Below, piece after piece: positions 7,650 through 16,335 of a DNA stretch of 64,000 nucleotides. Both the position numbers and the translations under genes were made by a program. Origin of the DNA: Robertmurraya sp047302285 (GTDB taxonomy: Bacteria; Bacillota; Bacilli; Bacillales; Cytobacillaceae); NCBI RefSeq assembly GCF_047302285.1, contig NZ_CP154845.1, forward strand, positions 2,728,001 through 2,792,000. The letters are read 5' to 3'. Positions within the stretch are counted from its first letter, which is position 1, and every line of letters begins with the position of its first letter. Below the pieces are notes generated by a model. The model was not told the origin of the DNA, searched no databases, and was given only the letters and a program-made list of their open reading frames with translations.

Positions 7650-8585
7650 TTATGCTACTAACTCAGCAAAAGTATTCTGCCCAGCAATAGCATCCTGGGC
7701 GATTTTACGAGCTTTTTGCAATGCAAGCACCGCACTAGCTGTATCATCACCAAAAATGCCGTCAAAACCTTTAGGGTCATAACCATTGCAGTAAAGCAAA
7801 CCTTGTAGGATATAGACGATATTACCACGAGCGCCTTTACGAATGGATTGGACTGCAGCACGTGTTTTAGGTCCCCAAATGCCATCCACAACTAATCGAG
7901 CGTTAAATTGCTTGTTAAGCTCTGTTTGTAAGGCTTTAATGGCTGCCTTTTTAGTCTTAGGACCATAGATGCCATCCACAACTAGACCAGCTTTATATAC
8001 TTTGTTTAACCACTCCTGGAACTTACCAATGTAATTAATCTTAGGATTTTTAATAACCTCGCCTTTTACCTCTGTCTTTAGAGCTTCCACTACTTTTACA
8101 CCTTGAACCATCCCTAAAAAGTCGCTCCATGTTATCCCTTTATATCCGGCACGTAACTGAGCAGGACAATTTTTGTTATACCAGTCGTGATGTTGCTTGA
8201 TATCTTTAATGCTAAGATTATGCTTGTCCATCAAATACTTAGTTAACTCCGCTGCATTTTCAACGGCCTTTTTATAATCTCCGTCACTATTTATACAAAT
8301 CTCGATAGCAACGGAAGTCGTATTACCGGGACCTTTACCATCTGTGGCATGCCAACACTTAACACCGTCCTCAAACGACTGGATAGCCTCTTTATCATCC
8401 ACTTGGTAGTGCCAGCTTGCAGAACGTTGATTTAACTTTGATTGAATATTAGCGTGAGCCTGAGCATTTGCTCCTTTATTAGTATTACCTGTCTGATGGA
8501 TCGTAATGTAGTTAACAGGGTTTCCATAACCATATGACCGTTTATTAATAACATTCTGAGATACTAATTTTTTTTTGATTTGCAT
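7650..8585 (-). CDS. Endolysin: N-acetylmuramoyl-L-alanine amidase
   Basis: The 311-residue enzyme has an amidase_2 domain (about 20-150) with zinc ligands visible as H30 in ITIHQTG and the HHDW...NCP segment (132-141). Three peptidoglycan-binding repeats follow, with LVVDGIYGPKT (about 205), LVVDGIWGPKT (about 235) and FDGIFGDDT (about 275) as their cores. It cuts the amide bond between muramic acid and L-alanine in host wall at lysis. It is last in the lysis cassette, downstream of the holin, with GGGAGG before its ATG. Confidence 0.93.
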   Translation of the reverse strand: MQIKKKLVSQNVINKRSYGYGNPVNYITIHQTGNTNKGANAQAHANIQSKLNQRSASWHYQVDDKEAIQSFEDGVKCWHATDGKGPGNTTSVAIEICINSDGDYKKAVENAAELTKYLMDKHNLSIKDIKQHHDWYNKNCPAQLRAGYKGITWSDFLGMVQGVKVVEALKTEVKGEVIKNPKINYIGKFQEWLNKVYKAGLVVDGIYGPKTKKAAIKALQTELNKQFNARLVVDGIWGPKTRAAVQSIRKGARGNIVYILQGLLYCNGYDPKGFDGIFGDDTASAVLALQKARKIAQDAIAGQNTFAELVA

Positions 8586-8678
8586 GATTACTCGTCCTCC
8601 CTCGATTTATGATATGCAATAGCTTGTTTACTGCCAGAGATACTAGTCATAGTAGGAAAGTTGACATTCTTTCCTACT

Positions 8679-8906
8679 CTACTTTTTAATTATTTTTGTC
8701 TGGTCAAATAGACCAGCTGCGCTTAGGCCAATCATGAGACCGTACATGATTTGTTCTTGCGCGGTACCGCCGACATAAAAAATACCCGCCACAATCCCTA
8801 GCACGAGGGATATAGCAGGCAGATATTTGTTATTGATAATCTCCATACGTTTTACAAACTCCGTGAGTGCCATGACAACAGCGACAATAACTGCTAGTTC
8901 AAACAT
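8679..8906 (-). CDS. Phage holin
   Basis: The 75-residue protein has two to three membrane segments (about 2-15, 26-46 and 52-68) and a short basic tail (TKIIKK), typical of Bacillus phage holins. I place the start at the ATG at 8906, which is better spaced from AAGGAGA than the GTG three codons earlier. It sits between the coiled-coil membrane protein and the amidase. Confidence 0.8.
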   Translation of the reverse strand: MFELAVIVAVVMALTEFVKRMEIINNKYLPAISLVLGIVAGIFYVGGTAQEQIMYGLMIGLSAAGLFDQTKIIKK

Positions 8907-8907
8907 T

Positions 8908-9189
8908 TTACACACTCTCCTTATCTAAAATATCAAGCCTCTTATGTGCTTGCTTTGCTGATTCCTCAATCCTTGTAACACGCTCGCCTAGCGCCTGAAT
9001 CTGCTTGTCGTTTGCCTTCAAGTCAATCTTAATATCATCTACACCTCTGCGGATATAACCAAGCTCAGCTTTAAGCTCAGCGCTCTCTTTCCCATCTGAC
9101 TTGATTGCTTTTGTCTTATTAAGTGAGTAGCCTAGTAAAGCAATAATCACGGCTAATCCAGATATTAATACCCCAACTTCTACTGTCAT
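8908..9189 (-). CDS. Membrane-anchored coiled-coil protein of the lysis cassette
   Basis: This 93-residue protein has one N-terminal membrane segment (about 5-22) and a long polar heptad-rich helix (about 35-90). It occupies the place held by XhlA/BhlA-type accessory lysis proteins, and probably supports the holin. GAGGTG precedes its ATG; its 3' end lies two bases from the holin start. Confidence 0.6.
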   Translation of the reverse strand: MTVEVGVLISGLAVIIALLGYSLNKTKAIKSDGKESAELKAELGYIRRGVDDIKIDLKANDKQIQALGERVTRIEESAKQAHKRLDILDKESV

Positions 9190-9204
9190 AAGTCACCTCG
9201 TGTC

Positions 9205-9231
9205 ATTAAAATAACCCCGATCGGCTCGGGG
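9205..9231 (-). terminator. Hairpin upstream of the lysis genes
   Basis: Stem CCCCGA / TCGGGG followed on the minus strand by TTATTTTAA. It lies between the Ntn-hydrolase gene and the lysis cassette and could attenuate leftward transcription. Confidence 0.55.
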
Positions 9232-9250
9232 CGACTAATTCTTGATGCAA

Positions 9251-9278
9251 TATAAAAAGAGCCCTAAAAATAGGACTC
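9251..9278 (-). terminator. Terminator of the Ntn-hydrolase gene
   Basis: On the minus strand GAGTCCTA / TAGGGCTC with a four-base loop is followed by TTTTTATA. It closes the single-gene unit just upstream. Confidence 0.75.
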
Positions 9279-9311
9279 ATTCTACAGAATTTCTAATATT
9301 TCAGACTCAGT

Positions 9312-9959
9312 TTATAGCTTGTTTTTATAAAAAAATTCTTGTTCTGGCGTAATTACAAGTATATCAATTGGACCACCACAATCAGAGTATCCATTATTAA
9401 ATTTAAGCCATTTAATAGTACTCTCCTCATAAAACTCAGCAAATTCTACCGCATCTTTAAGGGGCATGAATTCAAATTCAATATCAGATTTTGAATTTAG
9501 CATTTTGACAAAATCAATATTCCCATAGCTAATAACCCCAAATATTATATTATCTTCCGAATCAACGTTTAACCTTTGAGTGATCGCTTCTGTTACTTGA
9601 AAAACATATGGTTCCCCGTTTTCATATCCAGCTACAATAAAATTCACGTCCATACCAGGATAATTTGAAAAAACATAATATTGTAGTTTCATTGAAATAT
9701 CACGAATGTTGTCTGTTTGCTCAGAGTGGTTAAATACAAATTCCTGAAGTATTTGATGGATACTCTTTCCCATAAAATCAGTGTCCCCATTAAAGGCAAT
9801 ACCTATCCTGTTTCCTTTTAATAGTAGGATTTTATTCATATTATCGGATAATATAAATTGTTCATCATACCCTCTGTTATTTCTCCTTGTACCTGTTAAT
9901 CTACTATCTGAAGCTATAACAATACCTTCAGGTACAAACACAGTAGTATTTATCGTCAA
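9312..9959 (-). CDS. Proteasome/HslV-like Ntn hydrolase
   Basis: The 215-residue protein begins (M)TINTTVFVPEGIVIASDSRL, which aligns with the start of proteasome beta subunits. If the initiator residue is removed, Thr2 lies at the Thr1 nucleophile position, Asp18 at Asp17 and Lys43 (in NMNKILLL) at Lys33, with GIAFNGDTD as the Gly47-like loop. The fold and catalytic set are thus those of self-compartmentalising peptidases (HslV, Anbu, 20S beta). It starts at a TTG behind GGGAGGGGAAAGG and is flanked by terminators, so it is an independent cargo gene. Substrate and oligomer state are unknown. Confidence 0.72.
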   Translation of the reverse strand: MTINTTVFVPEGIVIASDSRLTGTRRNNRGYDEQFILSDNMNKILLLKGNRIGIAFNGDTDFMGKSIHQILQEFVFNHSEQTDNIRDISMKLQYYVFSNYPGMDVNFIVAGYENGEPYVFQVTEAITQRLNVDSEDNIIFGVISYGNIDFVKMLNSKSDIEFEFMPLKDAVEFAEFYEESTIKWLKFNNGYSDCGGPIDILVITPEQEFFYKNKL

Positions 9960-10084
9960 ACCTTTCCCCTCCCGATTCCTAGTTCAATATAACTAATTAT
10001 ACTGCAATTGATTTAAGAAGCGAAAGTCCAAATAAACCAAACTGTATTTGATTATTGTTGTGTATTTGATTCGTATCGGTTGCA

Positions 10085-10113
10085 TAAAAAATACACCCTC
10101 CTTTTTGGGTGTT
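10085..10113 (-). terminator. Terminator of the tail operon
   Basis: On the minus strand ACACCC / GGGTGT is followed by ATTTTTTATG, immediately after the last small gene of the tail-fibre module. Confidence 0.85.
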
Positions 10114-10282
10114 ATCCTAGTACTTCTATGGTACGCTCTGCGATTTCAATTTCGACCTCTGAACGAATTGGCATTTCGACTCCACTAATCACTTTCTTTT
10201 CTGGCACATCAGTAATCGCCATCTTTTTCGCCATCACCAAAGTAGCATAAGAGTTTACTAACATTTCCTGTACTTTATTCAT
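10112..10282 (-). CDS. Small phage protein (56 aa), CD1375-like
   Basis: A 56-residue frame starts with an ATG overlapping the upstream stop (ATGA) and ends at the operon terminator. The pattern NSYATLVMAKKMAITDVPE...IRSEVE resembles the small CD1375-type proteins found after tail-fibre genes in Firmicute phages. Role unknown. Confidence 0.65.
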   Translation of the reverse strand: MNKVQEMLVNSYATLVMAKKMAITDVPEKKVISGVEMPIRSEVEIEIAERTIEVLG

Positions 10283-10443
10283 AATAGACCAACCTCCATC
10301 ATGGTATTTAAAATCATTAATTGTAGTTCTGCTTGTTTGATTGCATCCTCTGTTGGCTTAAGGGCGTTTAACATTTCCTCGGCTTCAATGTCTGATTGCG
10401 ACTTAAAAGTCAGTTTCGCTCTCGATGGCTCTGAATGTTCCAT
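10279..10443 (-). CDS. Small phage protein (54 aa)
   Basis: This frame starts at the ATG at 10443 behind AGGAGGTG; an upstream in-frame start would overlap the preceding gene needlessly. The product is helical and acidic, with no motif I recognise. It is coupled by overlap to the genes on both sides in the tail-fibre tail-end cluster. Confidence 0.6.
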   Translation of the reverse strand: MEHSEPSRAKLTFKSQSDIEAEEMLNALKPTEDAIKQAELQLMILNTMMEVGLL

Positions 10444-10723
10444 CCTCAAGCACCTCCTGCCATTGCGGGTATAACTCATCGTGTGTAGCTGTCGGTCCGT
10501 GGAAGTATACCAAAGTCACAAATAATTCACCATCGATTTTTTCTGCATTTACGATTGGATTTATAGGTAGGTCTGTTTCGACATTTTCCAGTCGCCCATT
10601 CGGCATATCCGCAAAATCAAAGATTTCAGATTGACCGTTTAGGGTTACGGTGATTTCATCCCCGACGAACTCATAGGATAGCTTATCATCAGAACGTATA
10701 GGGCTATATAGAACTCTCATCAT
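10403..10723 (-). CDS. Tail-module protein (XkdW position)
   Basis: The 106-residue protein has a strand-rich N-terminal half and a C-terminal tryptophan-containing helix (LYPQWQEVLED). The start ATG at 10723 overlaps the tail-fibre stop (ATGA) and follows GGGAGGTG. Its place after the fibre gene is that of xkdW in PBSX, where the product may aid fibre assembly. Sequence alone does not prove this. Confidence 0.6.
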   Translation of the reverse strand: MMRVLYSPIRSDDKLSYEFVGDEITVTLNGQSEIFDFADMPNGRLENVETDLPINPIVNAEKIDGELFVTLVYFHGPTATHDELYPQWQEVLEDGTFRAIESETDF

Positions 10724-12381
10724 TTCCACCTCCCGATTGCTCTTAGCCTTACTCTTGCGATTGCAGAACCGCTTGAAACAGGCGATATTATTTTATATTG
10801 AATATTCGCAGTATTTCCCGACCCGAAAGGTGTTATATAAGATGCATTCGATAAATTTGAAGAGTTTACACTACCGCCAAACCACATATCTTCTGCACTT
10901 TTGAATGAAGCAGGATACACCCACGTTTGTTCAACACCCGTAAACATGGAGCCTGCTGATGTAGTAATGCTTTGAGTAATGACACCTTGGAAATAGCACT
11001 CCATTGTCCCATCTGCAAATTTCACATAATAACCATTTGCATTTCTTCCACTCTCAACAATTCCGCTTGTATTAGCGATAAAATCAGGCAAACCATCCAA
11101 CCTATCTTCATGCACCTTCAACTGTTCTGTATGCTCTTCCACAATACTCTTGATGTTTTGGCTGTACTCAACCTCTACGTTATCTGCTTGCGCCGTTAGT
11201 TCGGGCAGAATTTCATAGGTGACATAATAGGTTGCAGTAGGATCAATATCAGATAACACTGCAAAGGCACGTTCTTCTCCGTGAGATAGTGGGTTCTGTT
11301 CTATAACCCATTCGGATGCAACATCGTCATTCTTAAACACCGAAAATATTTTCTTCGCTTTATGTCTAAGGATACCTGTCGGACTTTCACTTCTGTTTAT
11401 AAACACCATTGTCGTGCTTACATGAGGAATAACACGTTCCCTCACAACAATCCCTTGCCTCAACTTAACCGCATTTTCACCTTCCTCTAACATAGCCATG
11501 CCTTTTGTCGGAACGGTTACTCTTTGAGGGGTCGCCAATTGATAAAGTAGACGGTATGGTTGCCAATTTTGATGTGATTCAATAGGTAAAGTCGTGTACG
11601 TTTCTTCTCCAAGAGTGCCGTCGGTATATCTTGGACACCAAGCTTTAATAGCTACTCCGTTGTATGGATCGTATCGACTACCAATCTGGTCAAACATTTT
11701 CCAACCTAAAAAATAAGCTTTAAATTCATCGGCAGTTGGTGTGTAATCTTGTCCCCAGCCGCTGTCTACATTACTGATAGATACAATAAAAGTACCATCT
11801 CCTGTGATATATGCTTGGTCTCTTGTGGAATGGTTGAAATCTGCTAATAGTCGAAAGGTTTTCCCGTCATATTTAACTACTACATCAAAAACATTAAAAG
11901 GTATAGAATTAGATATATTTTTCGTCCTTACGGTTTTATATCCTGTTCTCGATGCACTAAACTCCCATACTAAATTCCCGTCAAGTATCAATTCCTTAAA
12001 CCGTTCAATTTTCTTCAAAACTCCATTCTCACGGATGATTTCATCATAAATATCATTCATTCCATGCAACGTTGTATCAAGGACTTCTCGTGTATCCTCT
12101 ACCTCAATAGTTGGGTTAACAATGCCACGAAACCCTTGCCCCTCAACAATCTCTGTGCGACCTTGCATATGCACGACGTTGATTGGAGTCTTTTGCTTGC
12201 TGGTAATGAGGTTGTCGCCATGTACGAGGGTGGCAGTTTCTACGTCCTCTTTCTTCACTTCATCTCGAAAGGTCTTTAAAGCCCCATCGATTTTATCCAT
12301 GTTTTCGTTTTGAATTTCAATATCATAAAACTCATCTGGAGTAGGCTTGGTCAGATCATAATTTGGAGTACTATTAGCCAT
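10720..12381 (-). CDS. Tail fibre / receptor-binding protein
   Basis: The 553-residue protein starts with a baseplate-attachment type N-terminus (NYDLTKPTPDEFYDIEIQNE), has a beta-rich middle with tyrosine and tryptophan repeats, a short coiled coil near 415-430 (IVEEHTEQLKVHEDRLD) and a C-terminal head beginning NGYYVKFADGTMECYF, found on many Firmicute tail fibres. It should bind the host surface and set host range. It overlaps the XkdU-like gene by 8 bases. Confidence 0.85.
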   Translation of the reverse strand: MANSTPNYDLTKPTPDEFYDIEIQNENMDKIDGALKTFRDEVKKEDVETATLVHGDNLITSKQKTPINVVHMQGRTEIVEGQGFRGIVNPTIEVEDTREVLDTTLHGMNDIYDEIIRENGVLKKIERFKELILDGNLVWEFSASRTGYKTVRTKNISNSIPFNVFDVVVKYDGKTFRLLADFNHSTRDQAYITGDGTFIVSISNVDSGWGQDYTPTADEFKAYFLGWKMFDQIGSRYDPYNGVAIKAWCPRYTDGTLGEETYTTLPIESHQNWQPYRLLYQLATPQRVTVPTKGMAMLEEGENAVKLRQGIVVRERVIPHVSTTMVFINRSESPTGILRHKAKKIFSVFKNDDVASEWVIEQNPLSHGEERAFAVLSDIDPTATYYVTYEILPELTAQADNVEVEYSQNIKSIVEEHTEQLKVHEDRLDGLPDFIANTSGIVESGRNANGYYVKFADGTMECYFQGVITQSITTSAGSMFTGVEQTWVYPASFKSAEDMWFGGSVNSSNLSNASYITPFGSGNTANIQYKIISPVSSGSAIARVRLRAIGRWK

Positions 12382-12928
12382 CTGTTAACACCTCGTTTCT
12401 TATATATGAATGTGTGTATGTTGCTAATTGGTTATGGGTAAACTCGGCTAACTTACTGTGCTGGTTATATCTCAATTCTACGGTCAGAATCATATTCATT
12501 GGCGTAATACGTTCTAACATCACTACCACTGCATCAAATTGCCCCTTTACAGTTAATTCAATTTTGACGGTGATTTTCTTTCCTTCTATATCTCGAACTA
12601 AGGCATAACCGTTTTCTCCTAACAGACTGTCCAGCAATTGTCTTAGGACCTTATTCGTGTAAGGTGCTTGCTCTTGATATCGTGTTAAAATCCGAAATCT
12701 TCTTGTTTCTAAGGTATCAGTGCCCGGAGCACTTAAATTCAAAATCTTTTCGTACCTTTGCACTCCACATTCATTTGCAGTTGTAACAAATTGATTATCA
12801 AGTGCATTCTCAATCTCCTGCCATAATCTTTCTAGTTGAGGATCTTCAACTTTTGCGATTTCTACGTACTCTTTTATCTCTCTGAGTATGCTTGGTAAAT
12901 AACTTAAAATATTTACTTCTCTAGCCAC
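12374..12928 (-). CDS. xkdU: Baseplate protein XkdU-like (DUF2313/YmfQ)
   Basis: The protein of about 184 residues matches the YmfQ/XkdU family that follows baseplate J in contractile tails: VNILSYLPSILREIKEY at the start and ITPMNMILTVELRY late. The GTG at 12928 has ideal spacing from AAGGGGTG; two earlier starts (12934 and 12937) are possible. It overlaps the baseplate J gene. Confidence 0.85.
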   Translation of the reverse strand: MAREVNILSYLPSILREIKEYVEIAKVEDPQLERLWQEIENALDNQFVTTANECGVQRYEKILNLSAPGTDTLETRRFRILTRYQEQAPYTNKVLRQLLDSLLGENGYALVRDIEGKKITVKIELTVKGQFDAVVVMLERITPMNMILTVELRYNQHSKLAEFTHNQLATYTHSYIRNEVLTDG

Positions 12929-14000
12929 TAACATCACCCCTTATGGGAATGCTCGTTGCATCTAATTGAATATTAGAGGATGCGCCGTTTAAAAGTGTAT
13001 CCGCAATGTCCAAAACACCCGCTACATTCAAAAGCCGAGTTTCAATCTGACTGACACGAACGATTACACCAGCGTTGTCATCCTCACTCTTTGCCCATTC
13101 CTCAGCTAAACTCTTAAAATACTCATCTATTACGGATAGTACATTCGATTCGATGTCTGCCCACGTCCAACCATCTTGATAGGTGATATTCAATTGGACA
13201 TCAATAGCTCTAGTTTCTACCGGAAAAACCGTTACGATATGATCAATGGGAGCAATTCCCAAACCTTCACTTTGAGCATTTAAAGGATCCACTTGCTCCT
13301 GGACAGTATCAACTAACACCTGACTAGGGACTTCATAAACAGAATTTATGATGACGAGTTTTACGGTTCCCCCGCCATTCCATGCACGATAGACACGAAC
13401 GCCACCAACACCATTAATCGCATTTACTTTTTCCTTATAATCGGCACGATTCCCGCCAAAAGCCGTTGAGTTAAAACTACGAAAATATCGGTCTCGAAAA
13501 ACTTCTGTATCCTCTTCGTCTTCTCCCGGGATGAGGATTTCTGTTAACTCTGCACTGGTAAGGCCATCAATGTAATCGATGGGAATTAAAGCTCCTAAGT
13601 AATCATTGCCAATATTTCCTTCAGTCTCACATTCTAAGACATATTCTCCAGTGGCTATTTTGTCAGTAACCACATAATTAAGATCATCTAAAGAAAACCT
13701 CGATCCGATAGGAACATCTAAATTAAATACACCTTTTAATTTGGCTTTTGTCGCTTCAGCTGGACTAATACCACGTTCAGCTGCACGCCTAACTAAATAT
13801 TCCCTCGAGGCAGTATCAGCAAATCCTTCATCAATGAAATCCTTGATAGTTACTAACATCTGAGAAATTTCGGCAGTGTTAGCTGCTATAGCATTGTAAA
13901 TGATGGAGCCTTCTCTTTTGTCCAAAGATGGATCAATGTCAGCGAGTTTTTGCTCGAGCAAATCTTCATACTCGGCATCTAAATCAATTGGTTCCTCCAT
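12921..14000 (-). CDS. xkdT: Baseplate J-like protein
   Basis: This 359-residue protein is the XkdT/gpJ wedge component. Characteristic parts are IVYNAIAANTAEI-like near the start (GSIIYNAIAANTAEI), DTEVFRDRYF near 170 and GGVRVYRAWNGGGTV near 200. It forms the baseplate wedge of the contractile tail. Its ATG overlaps the XkdS stop (TAATGG), typical of the tightly coupled operon. Confidence 0.92.
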   Translation of the reverse strand: MEEPIDLDAEYEDLLEQKLADIDPSLDKREGSIIYNAIAANTAEISQMLVTIKDFIDEGFADTASREYLVRRAAERGISPAEATKAKLKGVFNLDVPIGSRFSLDDLNYVVTDKIATGEYVLECETEGNIGNDYLGALIPIDYIDGLTSAELTEILIPGEDEEDTEVFRDRYFRSFNSTAFGGNRADYKEKVNAINGVGGVRVYRAWNGGGTVKLVIINSVYEVPSQVLVDTVQEQVDPLNAQSEGLGIAPIDHIVTVFPVETRAIDVQLNITYQDGWTWADIESNVLSVIDEYFKSLAEEWAKSEDDNAGVIVRVSQIETRLLNVAGVLDIADTLLNGASSNIQLDATSIPIRGDVSG

Positions 14001-14401
14001 TAAATGTTCACCTGCCTTTCAATATCAAAATCTCCAAAAACACTCGATACAGTGAAAGAAACATGAACGATTTTTCCATTTACATCAAATGAAAAAGCAT
14101 CAACACTTTGGATTCGGTCATCTTGTGTCAATGCTTCAGTAATTCGCCTTTTCAGTTCCGGGAGTACAAAAGAGATGGGTTGGCCAAACAGATCTGAAAG
14201 TTCAATTCCATAGTCCCAGGAGTAAATCAGATGCTCATATCTTTCAATGTTTAAAATCAAAAAAGCAGCTTGCTTTACTGCTTCTAATTCGTCCGTAAAA
14301 CCAACCAACCTTTTATTTTTTACATTAAGGTTATAGGTTCTGCTTGGCTCTTCTTCGACTTCAAAGTCCGTCTGTAAATCATCTTCTGTTTGGGGGATCA
14401 T
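14000..14401 (-). CDS. xkdS: Baseplate protein XkdS (DUF2634)
   Basis: The 133-residue protein matches XkdS/DUF2634, a gp25-like lysozyme-related baseplate wedge protein: RYEHLIYSWDYGIELSDL in the middle and RRITEALTQDDRIQSVD. It lies between xkdR and xkdT as in PBSX. Confidence 0.9.
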   Translation of the reverse strand: MIPQTEDDLQTDFEVEEEPSRTYNLNVKNKRLVGFTDELEAVKQAAFLILNIERYEHLIYSWDYGIELSDLFGQPISFVLPELKRRITEALTQDDRIQSVDAFSFDVNGKIVHVSFTVSSVFGDFDIERQVNI

Positions 14402-14667
14402 CTACTCACCACCTTATCAAGGACGACATATTTTTGGCCTCCCTGTTGACGAAGGAGAACTACTTTTGTACCAACAGTCATGAATTCACTCGCCTGTTGG
14501 GTAATGACCAAATGTGCGGTTTCAAGGTTTAATCTTTGCTCTACATTAACCCTTAATGGAGAAGCTCTAGTAACAGTCCCAAACATAATTTGAACTGGCA
14601 TACTAGCATCAAGTGCATTAAGAGCAATCTTTTTTATACTCTCGTTTAAGCTAGCCAATGAACTCAC
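14398..14667 (-). CDS. xkdR: Baseplate hub protein XkdR (DUF2577)
   Basis: The 89-residue protein matches DUF2577: MFGTVTRASPLRVNVEQRL and FMTVGTKVVLLRQQGGQKY. This small OB-like protein is associated with the tail-tip hub. Start may be the GTG at 14667 or the TTG at 14658, which is better spaced from AGGCGGTG. Confidence 0.88.
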   Translation of the reverse strand: MSSLASLNESIKKIALNALDASMPVQIMFGTVTRASPLRVNVEQRLNLETAHLVITQQASEFMTVGTKVVLLRQQGGQKYVVLDKVVSR

Positions 14668-15613
14668 CGCCTCTTAAGGTAAGATCCATATAATGTTGAT
14701 TCTCCTCGAAGGTATGCTTGACCTTTTCGACCATCATATAGTTCATGACATTCACGTCACCTAAATTCAATTTCACAACTACAGCGCAACCAGAACGGAC
14801 CCGCGTATCTCCAAAGGCTTTTTTGATTGAGAGATTTCTAGTTTTCTTGTTATACAATTGCAAAAGACTATTTGCCTTAGCCTTTCCATTTACTTTCTCG
14901 TCAATCTTCTCGAAAAACTGCAGCACGCCCCAAGAGTTCATATTCTTGGAATCTTGTGCAATATAAATTTCTCGCTTTCCAGTGTCCTTATTGTCGTAGG
15001 CAAGTTTAATTTTATTGTACGTTTCTCCGTCAATGGTAGAGGTGTAGTCGAAGTTCTCTCCAGTTTCCTCATCAATCAAGAGATTTAACTTCATGGACTC
15101 GACATTTTTTAATGTAAGCTTTCCATATTCGTCATACAAAACAAACATTCTTTTCGTATCTTGAAGGGTAATATCAACAGCTGTTTGCACAATATCAAAA
15201 AGCGTTTTATTATCCTCGACTCGACTAGAAATTTTGTAACCCGTGTTTTCAAGGGTTCCTGTTTGAAGACGAAAATCGGTTGCGATCATCCTGACCAACT
15301 CATCTAACCTCTTGTTTGAATAAACATAAGTATCTTTATTCTTGAAGTACCTCAACTGATCATAGGCCGTTACATTAATCAATTGTTCCTTATCTCTTTT
15401 TTTCTGAAAAACAAAGCCGTAAAAAAGTTTTTTCCCATCCACTTTCAACATGACCGAGTTACCCTCTTGGAAGTTTAGGTTAGTCTCATTTTTCACTGTA
15501 AAAGACAGCTTACCAGGCACACCCTTTCTTTCTGTTTCCCATCCAATCCCTGCCTCGACAGGTGGGTAATAAATGGTAGAGCCGTTTTGTATGCCTAATT
15601 CAACTTTACTCAT
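14651..15613 (-). CDS. xkdQ: Tail hub protein XkdQ (gpD-like)
   Basis: This 320-residue protein is the XkdQ/late-control D type hub under the tail tube. It shows ETERKGVPGKLSFTVKN, YDQLRYFKNKDTY and an internal FDIVQTAVDITL region. The ATG at 15613 behind AGGGGAGG is preferred over an upstream frame start that would add 19 residues of intergenic sequence. Confidence 0.9.
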   Translation of the reverse strand: MSKVELGIQNGSTIYYPPVEAGIGWETERKGVPGKLSFTVKNETNLNFQEGNSVMLKVDGKKLFYGFVFQKKRDKEQLINVTAYDQLRYFKNKDTYVYSNKRLDELVRMIATDFRLQTGTLENTGYKISSRVEDNKTLFDIVQTAVDITLQDTKRMFVLYDEYGKLTLKNVESMKLNLLIDEETGENFDYTSTIDGETYNKIKLAYDNKDTGKREIYIAQDSKNMNSWGVLQFFEKIDEKVNGKAKANSLLQLYNKKTRNLSIKKAFGDTRVRSGCAVVVKLNLGDVNVMNYMMVEKVKHTFEENQHYMDLTLRGGEFIG

Positions 15614-15627
15614 GTTTGCCTCCCCTC

Positions 15628-16335
15628 TTATGGAGCAGGGATTTTTAACTTTGTTCCTGGATAAATCCAATGACCGCTGCTGGAGCTTTTCCTACCTCGC
15701 CTCTTGGCCTCTGCTTCGATTACGGATTTATTTAAATTATAAATCTCTTTATATCTAGTACCTGACGTAAGCTTCTTTTTTGCGATTGCCCATAAGGTAT
15801 CTCCACTAACAATCGTATAGGTTGAAGTAGTAGTTTTATTGGTAGGCCTAGCGTTTTTAGTATGAGCCTTCTTCTTAGTATTATTGGTGGGTACCTTAAT
15901 TTTCACCGTTTTCAAACCATATGGGCGATATTGTTTGAGTTTTATAGAGATTAATAAGTCCAGTCCATTTTCCGCATCTTCGTCAATCTCATACTCTTCA
16001 AGAGAGACCTTCATATTTGTATCAAAAAGTATTTTTCCAGACGGCGTAACACGAGAAACAATAAACTGAAAAGGTTTCTTATCGATCTTCAATTTTTCAA
16101 TTTTACTAAGATAGAAAGACGCCTCTTTAAATCCATTTGGGTAAACAGCAAACGGGTAACGAACCTGTGGAATCATGCATTCAAAGCTTATCTCTGTAAG
16201 CCCAGCCGTTTTAAGGATATTTACCTCTCCATCATTGATAAGATTAATGGTTTTATTTTGATTATTAATTTTGGTGCTCATTGCTGATGGGGCAACCGGT
16301 AACAGAACACTATCCAGATAAAAAGCATATACCAT
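15628..16335 (-). CDS. xkdP: LysM-containing tail protein XkdP
   Basis: The 235-residue protein has an N-terminal tail-hub domain (about 1-150), a basic linker rich in K, N and T, and a C-terminal LysM domain (about 172-233: YTIVSGDTLWAIAKKKL). XkdP-type proteins connect tape measure and hub and may bind cell wall. The start overlaps the tape-measure stop (TAATGG). Confidence 0.92.
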   Translation of the reverse strand: MVYAFYLDSVLLPVAPSAMSTKINNQNKTINLINDGEVNILKTAGLTEISFECMIPQVRYPFAVYPNGFKEASFYLSKIEKLKIDKKPFQFIVSRVTPSGKILFDTNMKVSLEEYEIDEDAENGLDLLISIKLKQYRPYGLKTVKIKVPTNNTKKKAHTKNARPTNKTTTSTYTIVSGDTLWAIAKKKLTSGTRYKEIYNLNKSVIEAEAKRRGRKSSSSGHWIYPGTKLKIPAP

